Positions 29,371 through 37,824 of a DNA stretch of 53,533 bases are shown one piece after another. The notes under the pieces are model-generated. The model was given only the letters and a program-made list of their open reading frames with translations. It had not been told where the DNA came from and did not search any database. A program made the position numbers and the translations under genes. Location of the stretch: NCBI GenBank assembly GCA_013215505.1, contig JABSQZ010000005.1, positions 62,242 through 115,774 of the forward strand. Direction: 5' to 3'. The number at the start of each line of letters is the position of its first letter. The stretch's first letter is position 1. This stretch comes from Oceanospirillaceae bacterium. Lineage in GTDB: Bacteria; Pseudomonadota; Gammaproteobacteria; Pseudomonadales; Balneatricaceae.

Positions 29371-31638
29371 ATGCGAACACAAGAGCGTAGATACATAGGC
29401 TCAGAAAAGATGTTGTCCAGTGGGGCAGCTGGGGCTGGCAACATAGAGAATATGCTGACTAAAGGTTATGGGCCAATGTTCAGTGCCGCTGCCATTGGCG
29501 TTGTACTTATGCTGATTGTCAGCCTGTTTTTATATATCCTCAGTGAGCGGCAAACTGCCATCGCAAAAATGGCTGCGATAGAGCAATCAATGTTGGTGAA
29601 ACAGCAGTTAGTGGATTTAATTGCTGTAAGTAATTCGACCTTACAAGAGTTGCGAATTGCTATTATCAAATCCCAGCCAATCACTGAGCAGAGCTTTGAC
29701 CTGCAAGCGAAGAAGTTACTGGGGCAGCAAAGGTATGCTAAATCGCTGACTTGGTCCCCGGGCGGAATTCCTACCTATACTTATCCGGCCATTGCCGGCA
29801 GATCTATAAGCAATAAAATGGATTGGGAGGTACTGGAAAGGGTTAAAGTCGCAACACAATCTTTGAGTGTTAAATTTATTGCCCAAAGCAGTTCAAAACG
29901 TGGCGGGGTTAACAAGTTAATATTGCATGCGCCACTGTTTCGGCAAGAGATCAGTGACGAAAATAATGGAGTAGTCTCCCTAGAGCTGGATTTATCCGGC
30001 TATTTTAACTCTGCAGTGTTTCAAGGTCATCACTATCAATTGCCATTTGTAGTCAGAGTACCTGGCAGTGGCAAAAGTATCTTTAGAGCCTCTGGAAAAA
30101 AACTGCTAAGTGCTGGACAAGTTAACAGTGTTACCTTGCCGGTAGGCGATATCAACTGGAAAATCCGCACGTTAATCAGCCAAAACAGTGCGTTGAATTC
30201 CAGCCTGATTTGGTTTGTCGCAGCGATACTATCAGCCGCACTCTCTTGGCTAAGCTATCGGATTATCTGCATTTATAAACAGCGTAGTGTCGATGTGAAG
30301 GCGGGCGCTTACCGGGCTAATTTCGACTTGTTAACAGGGCTGCCGAACCGTTATCATTTTTCGCGCCGCCTGCGCGAAGTCATTGAAGAAGCGCAGCGAG
30401 ATCAATCTGATTTTGCTGTTTTCTTTATGGATATTGATTATTTTAAGCAGATGAATGATCAGCTAGGGCAGGGGGCCGGTGATGCCATCTTGACCGAATT
30501 CGCTGCGCGCCTTGAATTTGCCGCGAAAAATTCCGATTTGGTGGCGCGTATTTCCGGAGATGAATTTATCTTCGTCGCCCGCGATGTAGATGATGTAATC
30601 AAGGCCGATTTACTGGCTGAAAAAATAAAAAAACACTTACAACAACCGATAGAGTTCGCCGGACAACAACAGTTTATTACCGTCAGTTTGGGCATCGCTA
30701 TGTATCCTATAGATGGACATGATGTGGCTTCTTTACTGCACCACTCTGATCAGGCCATGTACGCGGCTAAAAGAGCTGGGCGCAACCAGCACTTTTTCTT
30801 CAATGAGGGCATGCGGGAGCAGGCGGAAGAGTATCTGGCGATTCACGCCGATTTAGTTCGCGGCCTGCAACAGCAAGAGTTCGAACTCTACTACCAACCT
30901 GTTTTGAATCTCAAAACTGAGACTATCGACATATGCGAAGCACTGATACGCTGGAATCATCCGCAAAAAGGCCTAGTGATGCCCGATCAATTCATTCCAG
31001 TGGCCGAAAAAACCGGGGTTATCAGGGATATCGGCAACTGGGCCTTTAGCCAGGCGTGTCGTGACATAAGACGGCTCAACGAGGGTGATATTGATGTTAA
31101 AATTGCTATCAATCACTCTATCAGTGAATATTATTCAAGCCAGGCATTTGAGCGTTGGAAAGGCATTCTCAGTGAAAATTATGTCACCGGTGACAAATTT
31201 ATATTTGAGATACCTGAAGCGCTGTTAATGGATAAAAAATCTATACGTATCAGTGTGGTAAACGCAATGCGCGAGATGGGTGTTGAGTTCGCCATCGATG
31301 ATTTTGGTACCGGCCACTCGGCGATTAATTATCTGCGGACTTATCCGGCGGAAATTTTAAAAATTGACTCCAGTTTGATTCAGGGAATGCAGATTAATGA
31401 TAAGGACCGCACTCTGGTAGAAGTAGTGCTAACCCTGGCAAAGTCTTTAGGCAAACTGGTGGTCGCAGAAGGGGTAGAAAACGATATAGTGGCCGAGCAA
31501 CTGAAGCAATTAAATTGTGATTATCTGCAGGGAAACTGGTTGTTAGAGCCTATCCCAATCAAGAGGCTGATCCCGTATTTACATCAACATATGTTTGATC
31601 TGGAAGAACGAAAAGGGTCTAGTCGGAGAGGTAAATAA
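29371..31638 (+). CDS. Membrane GGDEF-EAL cyclic-di-GMP protein
   Basis: About 755 residues. A first membrane helix (MFSAAAIGVVLMLIVSLFL) is followed by a ~220-residue periplasmic sensor, a second helix (LIWFVAAILSAALSWL), then GGDEF and EAL domains. The GGDEF half has FDLLTGLPNR and DIDYFKQMND, but the signature is SGDEF and the inhibitory I-site is KNSD, not RxxD. The EAL half keeps its metal and catalytic residues: CEALIRW, IAINHS, FEIPE, IDDFGTG, ILKID, VVAEGVE and LQG. It probably acts mainly as a phosphodiesterase. The frame is also open from GTG 29356. It shares a terminator with the helicase. Confidence 0.92.
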   Translation: MRTQERRYIGSEKMLSSGAAGAGNIENMLTKGYGPMFSAAAIGVVLMLIVSLFLYILSERQTAIAKMAAIEQSMLVKQQLVDLIAVSNSTLQELRIAIIKSQPITEQSFDLQAKKLLGQQRYAKSLTWSPGGIPTYTYPAIAGRSISNKMDWEVLERVKVATQSLSVKFIAQSSSKRGGVNKLILHAPLFRQEISDENNGVVSLELDLSGYFNSAVFQGHHYQLPFVVRVPGSGKSIFRASGKKLLSAGQVNSVTLPVGDINWKIRTLISQNSALNSSLIWFVAAILSAALSWLSYRIICIYKQRSVDVKAGAYRANFDLLTGLPNRYHFSRRLREVIEEAQRDQSDFAVFFMDIDYFKQMNDQLGQGAGDAILTEFAARLEFAAKNSDLVARISGDEFIFVARDVDDVIKADLLAEKIKKHLQQPIEFAGQQQFITVSLGIAMYPIDGHDVASLLHHSDQAMYAAKRAGRNQHFFFNEGMREQAEEYLAIHADLVRGLQQQEFELYYQPVLNLKTETIDICEALIRWNHPQKGLVMPDQFIPVAEKTGVIRDIGNWAFSQACRDIRRLNEGDIDVKIAINHSISEYYSSQAFERWKGILSENYVTGDKFIFEIPEALLMDKKSIRISVVNAMREMGVEFAIDDFGTGHSAINYLRTYPAEILKIDSSLIQGMQINDKDRTLVEVVLTLAKSLGKLVVAEGVENDIVAEQLKQLNCDYLQGNWLLEPIPIKRLIPYLHQHMFDLEERKGSSRRGK

Positions 31639-31648
31639 ACACCGCAAG

Positions 31649-31680
31649 CCAAAAAGCAGCCTGTGGCTGCTTTGGTTTTT
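31649..31680. terminator. Bidirectional terminator between GGDEF-EAL and the helicase
   Basis: CCAAA (31649-31653) with TTTGG, and GCAGCC with GGCTGC, form a stem with a two-base A bulge and a TGT loop. TTTTT follows on the plus strand and a T-run follows on the minus strand. It sits between two convergent stops (31638 and 31691). Confidence 0.88.
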
Positions 31681-31690
31681 GTTACACAAG

Positions 31691-33016
31691 CTAGGGCTTT
31701 TTTCTGCTAAAGGGCTGCATTCCATCGTCAATAATGACTGGGGCAGTCCTCTTTTTAACTTTCTTTTTGTCTTTAGCTGATTTCTTACCGGGCTTGGCGG
31801 CAAGTTTTTTGGCCAGTTTCTTTTTCTTAGTGCCCGCTGCTTTGCCTGAAGATTTAAGTTTTTTCGGCCCGCTGTAGCTACCCTCCAACCCCTTAATCTG
31901 ACGTTTTTCGAACTTGGTTTTAAGGTAGCGTTCGATGCTGGCCATCAAGTTCCATTCGCTGGGGTCGATCAGTGATATCGCTGTTCCCTGTTCGCCGGCG
32001 CGGCCAGTACGACCAGTGCGGTGGATGTAATCATCGCCACTGCGGGGCATATCACGGTTGATCACTAGGTCTACGCCACGGATATCAATACCGCGTGCTG
32101 CAACATCTGTGGCGATCAATATTTTCAAAGTGCCATTTTTAACTAAATTAACAACGTGTTTGCGTTGCTCTTGAGTCAGATCGCCGTGCAGTATCCCCGC
32201 TCTGATACCGAAACGACGTACATAGCCATTGAGTCTGGCGGCTTCGACTATAGTATTAGTGAAGACGATAGCTTTGTCGTAACTCTGTTTGTGTAGCAGT
32301 GACACCAGCTGCTTATCTTTTAGCTGGTCATCGGTGGCGGTGATTATCTGGTGGGTAATCTTATTGTGTACTTCTCTGTGACTACTCAGCTGATGAACTG
32401 CCGGATCGGTAAGGCTGGAACCGATAAAAGCAGGCATTTCAGATTGCGATAAAGTGGCGGAAAACAGCATAGTTTGACGTTGCTGCGGACAGCATTGAAT
32501 GATACGTGTCACATCTTCTTCAAAGCCCATGTCCAACATGCGATCAGCTTCATCCAGAATGAGTACTTCAATGTCGGATAAGTTGATAGTGGCTCGATCT
32601 AAGTGATCGATAAGCCGTCCGGGTGTGGCGATTAAAATTTCCGGGTTTTTTCGCAAGCGGGCTGCCTGAGGTTTAAATTCTTCTCCGCCGCAGACCGTAT
32701 CCCCTTTTATAAAGGTAAACTGAGCCAGTTGTTCCAAGTGCTGATGTACTTGCAGCGCCAGCTCTCTGGTTGGCGTTAAAATCAGTGCTCTGGCCTCATA
32801 TCCAGGTGCTTTAACGTTTAGCAGTTTATCCAAAAGCGGTATTAAAAAGGCCGCGGTTTTGCCGCTGCCCGTCTCTGAAGTCACCAGTACATCTCTGCCT
32901 TGCAAGGTATCAGCTAAGGTGGCCTGTTGGACTTTAGTGGGGGTATCGAAGTTTAATGCGCGCAACGCCTTATTAAGTCGTTCGTGCAGTTGGTGGTCAT
33001 TAAACACAATTTGCAA
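31691..33016 (-). CDS. DEAD-box RNA helicase, SrmB-like
   Basis: A 441-residue DEAD-box helicase. It has the Q motif (FDTPTKVQQ), motif I ETGSGKT (48-54), PTRELA, TPGRL, DEAD at 155-158, SAT, and the motif VI HRTGRTGR, so all core motifs are present. The C-terminal ~75 residues are very Lys-rich (KKKKLAKKLAAKPGKK), a likely rRNA-binding tail. Length and tail resemble E. coli SrmB and related ribosome-assembly helicases, but RhlE is a close alternative. It is monocistronic. Confidence 0.9.
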   Translation of the reverse strand: MQIVFNDHQLHERLNKALRALNFDTPTKVQQATLADTLQGRDVLVTSETGSGKTAAFLIPLLDKLLNVKAPGYEARALILTPTRELALQVHQHLEQLAQFTFIKGDTVCGGEEFKPQAARLRKNPEILIATPGRLIDHLDRATINLSDIEVLILDEADRMLDMGFEEDVTRIIQCCPQQRQTMLFSATLSQSEMPAFIGSSLTDPAVHQLSSHREVHNKITHQIITATDDQLKDKQLVSLLHKQSYDKAIVFTNTIVEAARLNGYVRRFGIRAGILHGDLTQEQRKHVVNLVKNGTLKILIATDVAARGIDIRGVDLVINRDMPRSGDDYIHRTGRTGRAGEQGTAISLIDPSEWNLMASIERYLKTKFEKRQIKGLEGSYSGPKKLKSSGKAAGTKKKKLAKKLAAKPGKKSAKDKKKVKKRTAPVIIDDGMQPFSRKKP

Positions 33017-33322
33017 TCTCTGATCAAAAAAATATGCGCTATTTTAGCAGAATAGCAGGGTATTTTGTCAGATGCTGGCAGTTAAATATTCACTTAAGGC
33101 AGATGCTACAGATTAGCAGTACTCTGAAGGGTACACAGAAGATACAACAGCTATCGACATATCCAGCCATTCGGTTAATTATTGTCTCTGTTCAGGGGCA
33201 GATAATAACGGCTGCTTTTAATTTCCGGCTTTTTATAATATCCTAGCGTTTTTTCTGTGTTCTCTAAGGTGTTATTTTTCTGTGCCTTAGTGGGATATGT
33301 ACAAGTGTATGGTTAACGATAG
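33017..33322. other. Divergent promoter region, no gene seen
   Basis: The 306-base gap separates the helicase and the NlpC/P60 gene and must carry both promoters. A 70-codon frame at 33034-33246 has no ribosome site and an unlikely composition, so it was not called. No RNA gene was recognised. Confidence 0.4.
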
Positions 33323-33847
33323 ATGCAATTCAGTCCTTTTTCTCGCCTGTTAAAAAACTTCTCGATGCTGTTATTGGCACTGGTGCTGGTTGGCTGTGCC
33401 AGTCAATCGCAAAAAACTTCAACGCAGACAGTCTTTACTGAAGTGCAGCCTAGCCATCCGTTGCAGCAAGTAGAAAAGAAATTATTGGGCTATTTCAGTG
33501 ACTGGCAGGGAACTCCCTATCGTTTGGGCGGCAACAGTCGCAAGGGGATAGACTGCTCAACTTTTGTTAAAAATGCCTACCAATCTGTTTTTGCAGTGAA
33601 AGTGCCGCGCACTACCTTAGGGCTGGCGGCGATAGGGAAAAGTGTTAATAAAGCAGAATTAGTCCCTGGCGATTTAGTGCTGTTTAAAACTTCCCGTTCA
33701 GTGCGTCATGTTGGGGTGGTCGTAAATGGCAATAAGTTTATGCACGTATCAGAGAAAAAAGGGGTGATGATTTCTGCACTGGATAATATTTACTGGCGCA
33801 AAAAATATTGGAAAGCGGTTCGACCTGAAAACGGCATAACCCTTTAA
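33323..33847 (+). CDS. NlpC/P60 family lipoprotein (cell-wall endopeptidase)
   Basis: A 174-residue lipoprotein with lipobox LVGC (Cys 25) and an NlpC/P60 peptidase domain. The triad is Cys 78 in GIDCSTF, His 129 in RHVGVV and His 141 in FMHVSEKKG, with the PGDLVLF motif between. Relatives such as MepS and NlpC cut peptidoglycan cross-links at the outer membrane during wall growth. No partner gene is adjacent. It converges with the spermidine-synthase-like gene. Confidence 0.92.
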   Translation: MQFSPFSRLLKNFSMLLLALVLVGCASQSQKTSTQTVFTEVQPSHPLQQVEKKLLGYFSDWQGTPYRLGGNSRKGIDCSTFVKNAYQSVFAVKVPRTTLGLAAIGKSVNKAELVPGDLVLFKTSRSVRHVGVVVNGNKFMHVSEKKGVMISALDNIYWRKKYWKAVRPENGITL

Positions 33848-33927
33848 CTGCGTTTATTTACATCTTAAATGTGCTGTTTCCAAGTATAAGCTTCGCAGTT
33901 GGCGATGCTATGCGGCGCTAGTGTTAA

Positions 33928-34698
33928 TCAATTTCTAACTTGTAATTGGTTCAATAATCGCTGCAGCGGAATATCTAACTTCTCAGCTAATTTTTTTGCT
34001 TCGCTTTGTAATCTTCTCGGGTGGGGGTCAGCCTGGAAATCTTTGCCGATAATTACGATGATGTTGCCCTCATCAGTTACCACCAGTAGCGACTGTGAAG
34101 TAAAAGTCTGCTCTAGGTAATCCAGATTAAAAGGTAAGTAACCTTTACCTTCATCCCATAAGTTCAATACTAATGTGCCATTAGTATTCAGCACATTGTA
34201 ACAATGGCGGATAAACTTTTTACTGGCCAGTGAGTTTTGCAGCCCGCTATCCAAGTACAAGTCAACAAACAGTAAATCACAGCGCTGTTCTGTGTCTTTA
34301 ATGAACGCAAAGGCATCACCGATTTTTATTTGCAAGCGCTCAGATCTCGGTAAGTCAAACCATTGGTAGGCAATTTCTTTCACTTGTTGGCGTAATTCCA
34401 CCCCGGTTATTTTGATGGTTTCGCTGCTCAGTAACAGTGACTTAGCAATAGACCCGGCTCCTAGTCCTAATAAAATGGCGCTCTGTGCCTTTGGAGTGAA
34501 CAGCAGTGACAGCATCATCGCCTGAGTATATTGAAACAATAGACGATCGGGTTTGCTTATCTGCATGCCGCTTTGCTGGCCACCTGCGCCAAATGTCAGG
34601 TAATAGTTATCAATATCGCTCATGACATGAACATTGCCCCATTCATCGGTGGCACGGAAAATTTCAATAAAATGGTTCATGTTGTAATTAGTCTTCAT
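33928..34698 (-). CDS. Spermidine-synthase-like methyltransferase-fold protein
   Basis: A 256-residue protein with the SpeE-like Rossmann fold. The nucleotide-binding loop is AILLGLGAGSIAKSLL, followed by ITGVELRQQVKEIA and the acidic strand CDLLFVDLYLDSG. Spermidine synthases have DxxYxDG-like polyamine-binding residues, which are not clearly preserved here, so it may be one of the many SpeE-fold proteins without that activity. The start may be the internal ATG seven codons downstream (MNHFIEIF). It is divergent from the Fur-box-like site at 34779, which could also control it. Confidence 0.8.
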   Translation of the reverse strand: MKTNYNMNHFIEIFRATDEWGNVHVMSDIDNYYLTFGAGGQQSGMQISKPDRLLFQYTQAMMLSLLFTPKAQSAILLGLGAGSIAKSLLLSSETIKITGVELRQQVKEIAYQWFDLPRSERLQIKIGDAFAFIKDTEQRCDLLFVDLYLDSGLQNSLASKKFIRHCYNVLNTNGTLVLNLWDEGKGYLPFNLDYLEQTFTSQSLLVVTDEGNIIVIIGKDFQADPHPRRLQSEAKKLAEKLDIPLQRLLNQLQVRN

Positions 34699-34776
34699 TT
34701 GGATTAATTTTTTTGGAACGGGTAATTATGTTCTAAGTCATTAGTATTTAGTAGTATAATATTTTTATAAACAGTG

Positions 34777-34805
34777 TTGCAAATCATTCTCATTAGCGAT
34801 ACTAT
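34777..34805 (+). promoter_or_regulatory. Sigma-70 promoter with a Fur-box-like spacer (locus A)
   Basis: TTGCAA (34777-34782) and TACTAT (34800-34805) are separated by exactly 17 bases. The spacer region 34779-34797 reads on the minus strand GCTAATGAGAATGATTTGC, which matches 14 of 19 positions of the Fur consensus. A bound repressor would block this promoter. Locus B has the same layout at the same distances. Confidence 0.7.
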
Positions 34806-34810
34806 TATCT

Positions 34811-34947
34811 GGCTCGCAAGATAACTCGATAGCTCATATCAAGTTAACTTCACTTTTCCAGATTGATTAAGTATCTATTTAGTCAATAGGGAAGCATACA
34901 CGGTTCTTGTCATTTATAGGCAACCCAGATGGGTTGCCTTTTTTTTT
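34811..34947 (+). ncRNA. Putative Fur-regulated small RNA, copy A
   Basis: The predicted transcript is about 137 nt, from the end of the promoter to the T-run of the terminator. Order: the conserved 5' block GGCTCGCAAGATAAC (34811-34825); TTAACTTCACT (34844-34854); a 9-bp stem-loop ATTGATTAA/TTAGTCAAT (34862-34887); the block GGTTCTTGTCATTT (34902-34915), probably single-stranded; and a GC-rich terminator. Copy B at 37591 has the same parts in the same order. No open frame covers it. The layout is that of an iron-sparing antisense RNA such as PrrF or RyhB. The identification is inferred; no target is known. Confidence 0.7.
34918..34947 (+). terminator. Rho-independent terminator of RNA copy A
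   Basis: AGGCAACCC (34918-34926) and GGGTTGCCT (34931-34939) form a perfect 9-bp stem with loop AGAT, followed by a run of T to 34947. No protein gene on the plus strand precedes it (the upstream gene runs the other way), so it must end an untranslated transcript. Confidence 0.95.
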
Positions 34948-35173
34948 AGGTTTTCTTTTCAGGCACTCAACAGATCTAGTGTGAACCTTGCTAGCCTTAT
35001 TTGGCAAGTTGCAAGCAACTGGCTATTGGGTTTTTCGATCCGCAGTTTTTTGATTTTTTTGCAGAGGGTTGTGAATAGCTAGGTTGATTCGTGCATTGTC
35101 GGTAGTTTTTACTTTGATATTAATTTCTTTTGCTAATAAGCTGAGCGCTCTGCGATTTATTAAGGAGTGAGGC

Positions 35174-35953
35174 TTGAGTATATTAAAGTTGGCCGATGAC
35201 TATCAATTGCACTACCAGCTCATTGAGGGCGACCCGGATAAACCTTATCTGGTGTTTCTCCATGAAGGGCTTGGCTGCACGGCTATGTGGAAGAATTTCC
35301 CGCAGCGGTTATGCAGTTTAACTGCTTGTCCTGGCCTGGTGTACGATCGCTTGGGTTATGGGCAGTCTTCAACGCTGCGCAAGGAGCGCACTGTTCACTA
35401 TATGCATGAATACGCATTACAAGAGTTGCCGCAAATATTGGCTGTGCTGCTAGGAGAGCGCAGCTACATATTAGTTGGACACTCGGACGGTGCGAGCATT
35501 AGTTTGATTTTTGCTGCGCAGCAGCCTCCAATGTTAAAAGGTCTGATTAGCGAAGCGGCGCATGTCTTTGTTGAGCCCGAAACAATTACCGGAATTAAAG
35601 CGGCAGATGCGGCTTACGATGCCGGGAAATTGAGTGCACTGGAAAAATTTCACGGTGATAAAACAGCTGCTATTTTTAAAGCCTGGTCGCAAACCTGGCT
35701 AAAACCGGCGTTTGCAAGTTGGAATATTGAATATTTGCTGCCCAGTATCCAAGTGCCGTTATTGGCGATACAAGGGGTAGATGATCAATATGGATCGCAG
35801 CTCCAAGTCGCCTCTATCGTTGAGAAAACTCTGGGTCCCAGCTTTGCACTGATGATTGAGGATTGCGGCCACAGTCCGCACGCCGAAGCCCAAGAGCGGG
35901 TACTGGCGGAGATGGTTGATTTTATTAGTACTATTACTCTCGCTCAGAAGTGA
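35174..35953 (+). CDS. Alpha/beta hydrolase
   Basis: A 259-residue alpha/beta hydrolase. The oxyanion region is LVFLHEGLGCTAMW, the nucleophile elbow VGHSDGAS holds the Ser, the acid is in IQGVDDQYG, and the His is in DCGHSPH. The fold matches 2-hydroxymuconate-semialdehyde-hydrolase-like and haloperoxidase-like esterases, but the substrate is unknown. It starts at TTG 35174 after AAGGAG. It begins the three-gene run that lies between the two small-RNA loci. Confidence 0.88.
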   Translation: MSILKLADDYQLHYQLIEGDPDKPYLVFLHEGLGCTAMWKNFPQRLCSLTACPGLVYDRLGYGQSSTLRKERTVHYMHEYALQELPQILAVLLGERSYILVGHSDGASISLIFAAQQPPMLKGLISEAAHVFVEPETITGIKAADAAYDAGKLSALEKFHGDKTAAIFKAWSQTWLKPAFASWNIEYLLPSIQVPLLAIQGVDDQYGSQLQVASIVEKTLGPSFALMIEDCGHSPHAEAQERVLAEMVDFISTITLAQK

Positions 35954-36020
35954 GATTAAAGGTCAGCGCAGCGAGTCTCTGAATTCTGCTGTTCTGGCAT
36001 AGAAAATACAGGGAAATACC

Positions 36021-36614
36021 ATGCAAAAACTAGACAGTCAATTAGCATTTATTTTTGAAATTGATCGGCTCAAGGCTATTTATCGCCGCACTATGGTCAA
36101 GAGTGACAACAACCGCCAGGAGAACAGTGCCGAGCACAGTTGGCACATTGCTCTGACGGCGCAAGTATTACAGGAATATGCTGAAGATGAAGTAGATATC
36201 AACAAAGTGGTCAGCATGTTACTGATTCATGACATTGTAGAAATCGATGCCGGAGACTTGTTTGCCTTCGATGACCCGCAGCTATTTGCCGCCCAAGAGC
36301 AGAAAGAAATACAAGCGGCAGAACGTATATTTGGGTTGCTGCCACAGCCGCAATCGCAACAGTTTCTGCAGTTGTGGTTAGAGTTTGAGAGCGCGGAAAC
36401 TACAGATGCACGCTTCGCCAAGGCCATGGATAGAATTCTACCCCTAGTGCAAAACATGGCCAACCAAGGTGGCAGTTGGGCGATCAATAAAGTGACCAGA
36501 CAGCAAGTATTGCAGCGTAATATTTACCTGCAGGGGCTGGCACCTAAGCTCTGGGAGTATGTAAACCAACAGCTAGACCAGGCCTGCGAAAAAGGCTGGC
36601 TAATTGATAACTAA
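36021..36614 (+). CDS. HD-domain phosphohydrolase, HDDC2/YfbR-like
   Basis: A 197-residue HD-domain protein. The metal-binding set is His 39 in SAEHSWH, His 70-Asp 71 in LLIHDIVEIDAGD, and a later Asp in AKAMDRILP. The pattern NSAEHSW...HD.VE.DAGD is that of HDDC2/YfbR-type 5'-deoxynucleotidases, which act on nucleoside monophosphates. It lies 67 bases after the hydrolase and 98 before the next one, so an operon is plausible. Confidence 0.88.
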   Translation: MQKLDSQLAFIFEIDRLKAIYRRTMVKSDNNRQENSAEHSWHIALTAQVLQEYAEDEVDINKVVSMLLIHDIVEIDAGDLFAFDDPQLFAAQEQKEIQAAERIFGLLPQPQSQQFLQLWLEFESAETTDARFAKAMDRILPLVQNMANQGGSWAINKVTRQQVLQRNIYLQGLAPKLWEYVNQQLDQACEKGWLIDN

Positions 36615-36712
36615 GTGGCGAAGGGCAGCCGTTTAATCAACTCTGTGAATCCACAAATTGCCATTGCCCTAAGTCATTCAGGCTGATGTTTTACCCTTAA
36701 GAGGTGTACAAG

Positions 36713-37546
36713 TTGCAGATTGAGAAGTACACAGATAACCGAGCTAGAAAAGTATTCTATTTTCACGGAGTGCCGGGAAGCCCCGCTGAAGTGGCGATGT
36801 TTGATCAAGCGGTGAGCGCACAGTCGCGATGCATTATCAGTTTTAAACGCTTTTCTATAGATCCAGCGATCAGCTCAGAGCGCTATTATCAGCTGCTGGC
36901 GGATCAAGTACTTTCTATCAGTAAAGGACAGAAAATCGATTTGATCGGTTTTTCCATAGGCTGTCATGTCGCGATAGAAGTTGCTCTGCTATTGAAACAA
37001 CAGCTGGCTAGTTTGCATTTAATTTCTGCGGCCGCGCCTTTAGAGGGTGGAAATTTTTTGCCGGGTATGGCCGGTGCCGCTGTGTTTAAACTGGCGCAAA
37101 AGGCTCCCGTGCTATTTACTGTGCTGAGTTACTGGCAGCGATTGCTGGCGAGATTTGTCCCTAAGTTGTTATGCAAAATGTTGTTTGCCAGTGCCCGCGG
37201 CCAAGACCGAATATTGGCGGAAAGCGCAGAGTTCCAAAAATTGTTGCTGCCTATCCTGGCTGAGAGCTTTAGCGCGGATATCAGCGGCTATATCCGTGAT
37301 GTTAAAGCCTATGTAGCACCTTGGAGAGAGCAGCTGGGGAAACTGCAAGTGAATACTTACCTCTATCATGGGCAGTCTGATAATTGGTCTCCACTGGCCA
37401 TGGCCCATTATTTACGGGATGCAATAACCGCTGAATGTCATTTGCAGGAATACCCTGGACTGTCTCACTACTCTTGTTTGCAGGCGGCAATTAAAGATAT
37501 TTTTCAGCAGTTGGAGCGGGATGAAATGCACAGCGCAAAACAATAA
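36713..37546 (+). CDS. Alpha/beta hydrolase, second copy type
   Basis: About 277 residues. The motifs are YFHGVPGSPAEV, nucleophile elbow GFSIGC (the residue after Gly-Ile is Gly, then Cys), acid in HGQSDNWSP and His in GLSHYSC. It is only distantly like the hydrolase at 35174. The frame runs from GTG 36704, but that codon overlaps the AGAGG ribosome site, so the TTG at 36713 is the likelier start. It ends 10 bases before the -35 box of the second RNA locus. The substrate is unknown. Confidence 0.82.
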   Translation: MQIEKYTDNRARKVFYFHGVPGSPAEVAMFDQAVSAQSRCIISFKRFSIDPAISSERYYQLLADQVLSISKGQKIDLIGFSIGCHVAIEVALLLKQQLASLHLISAAAPLEGGNFLPGMAGAAVFKLAQKAPVLFTVLSYWQRLLARFVPKLLCKMLFASARGQDRILAESAEFQKLLLPILAESFSADISGYIRDVKAYVAPWREQLGKLQVNTYLYHGQSDNWSPLAMAHYLRDAITAECHLQEYPGLSHYSCLQAAIKDIFQQLERDEMHSAKQ

Positions 37547-37556
37547 CAGAGCGTTA

Positions 37557-37585
37557 TTGCAATTAGTTCTCATTATCGTTGCTGT
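37557..37585 (+). promoter_or_regulatory. Promoter with a Fur-box-like spacer (locus B)
   Basis: TTGCAA (37557-37562), 17 bases, then TGCTGT (37580-37585). The spacer site 37559-37577 reads on the minus strand GATAATGAGAACTAATTGC, 13 of 19 to the Fur consensus. The distances to the conserved GGCTCG block match locus A exactly (32 bases from the Fur-like site and 11 from the -10). The -10 is weaker than in copy A. Confidence 0.6.
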
Positions 37586-37590
37586 TGGCT

Positions 37591-37711
37591 GGCTCGTAAG
37601 ATAACCCAATAACTTACTTATTTGCTTAACTTCACTCTCTCCTGGGTTGTAAGTGTCACTTAGAACACAGGGGAACAGGGTTCTTGTCATTTTTAAGGGT
37701 AACCTTTTTTT
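37591..37711 (+). ncRNA. Putative Fur-regulated small RNA, copy B
   Basis: Predicted transcript about 121 nt. It shares with copy A the 5' block GGCTCGTAAGATAAC (one base different), TTAACTTCACT (37626-37636) and the identical GGTTCTTGTCATTT (37679-37692). Between them a 13-position stem, CCTGGGTTGTAAG against CTTAGAACACAGG (37641-37671), pairs at 11 positions. It replaces the unrelated stem of copy A at the same place. The 3' end is a short AAGG-GTAA-CCTT hairpin before seven T, weaker than in copy A. No reading frame fits it. Confidence 0.62.
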
Positions 37712-37824
37712 GTTAAAATTTACCCTCAATAGATCTGCCGCTAAATTAAGGTACGCATTTAATGCTTAGCTGCAATAAGCGCAAACGCTCAAGGCTGGCA
37801 GCAGCGAATAGATTACTGGGAATC

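Noticed and set aside
33034-33246. 70-codon plus-strand frame between the helicase and NlpC genes
   Set aside because: No ribosome site, no recognisable pattern, and it lies in a divergent promoter region.
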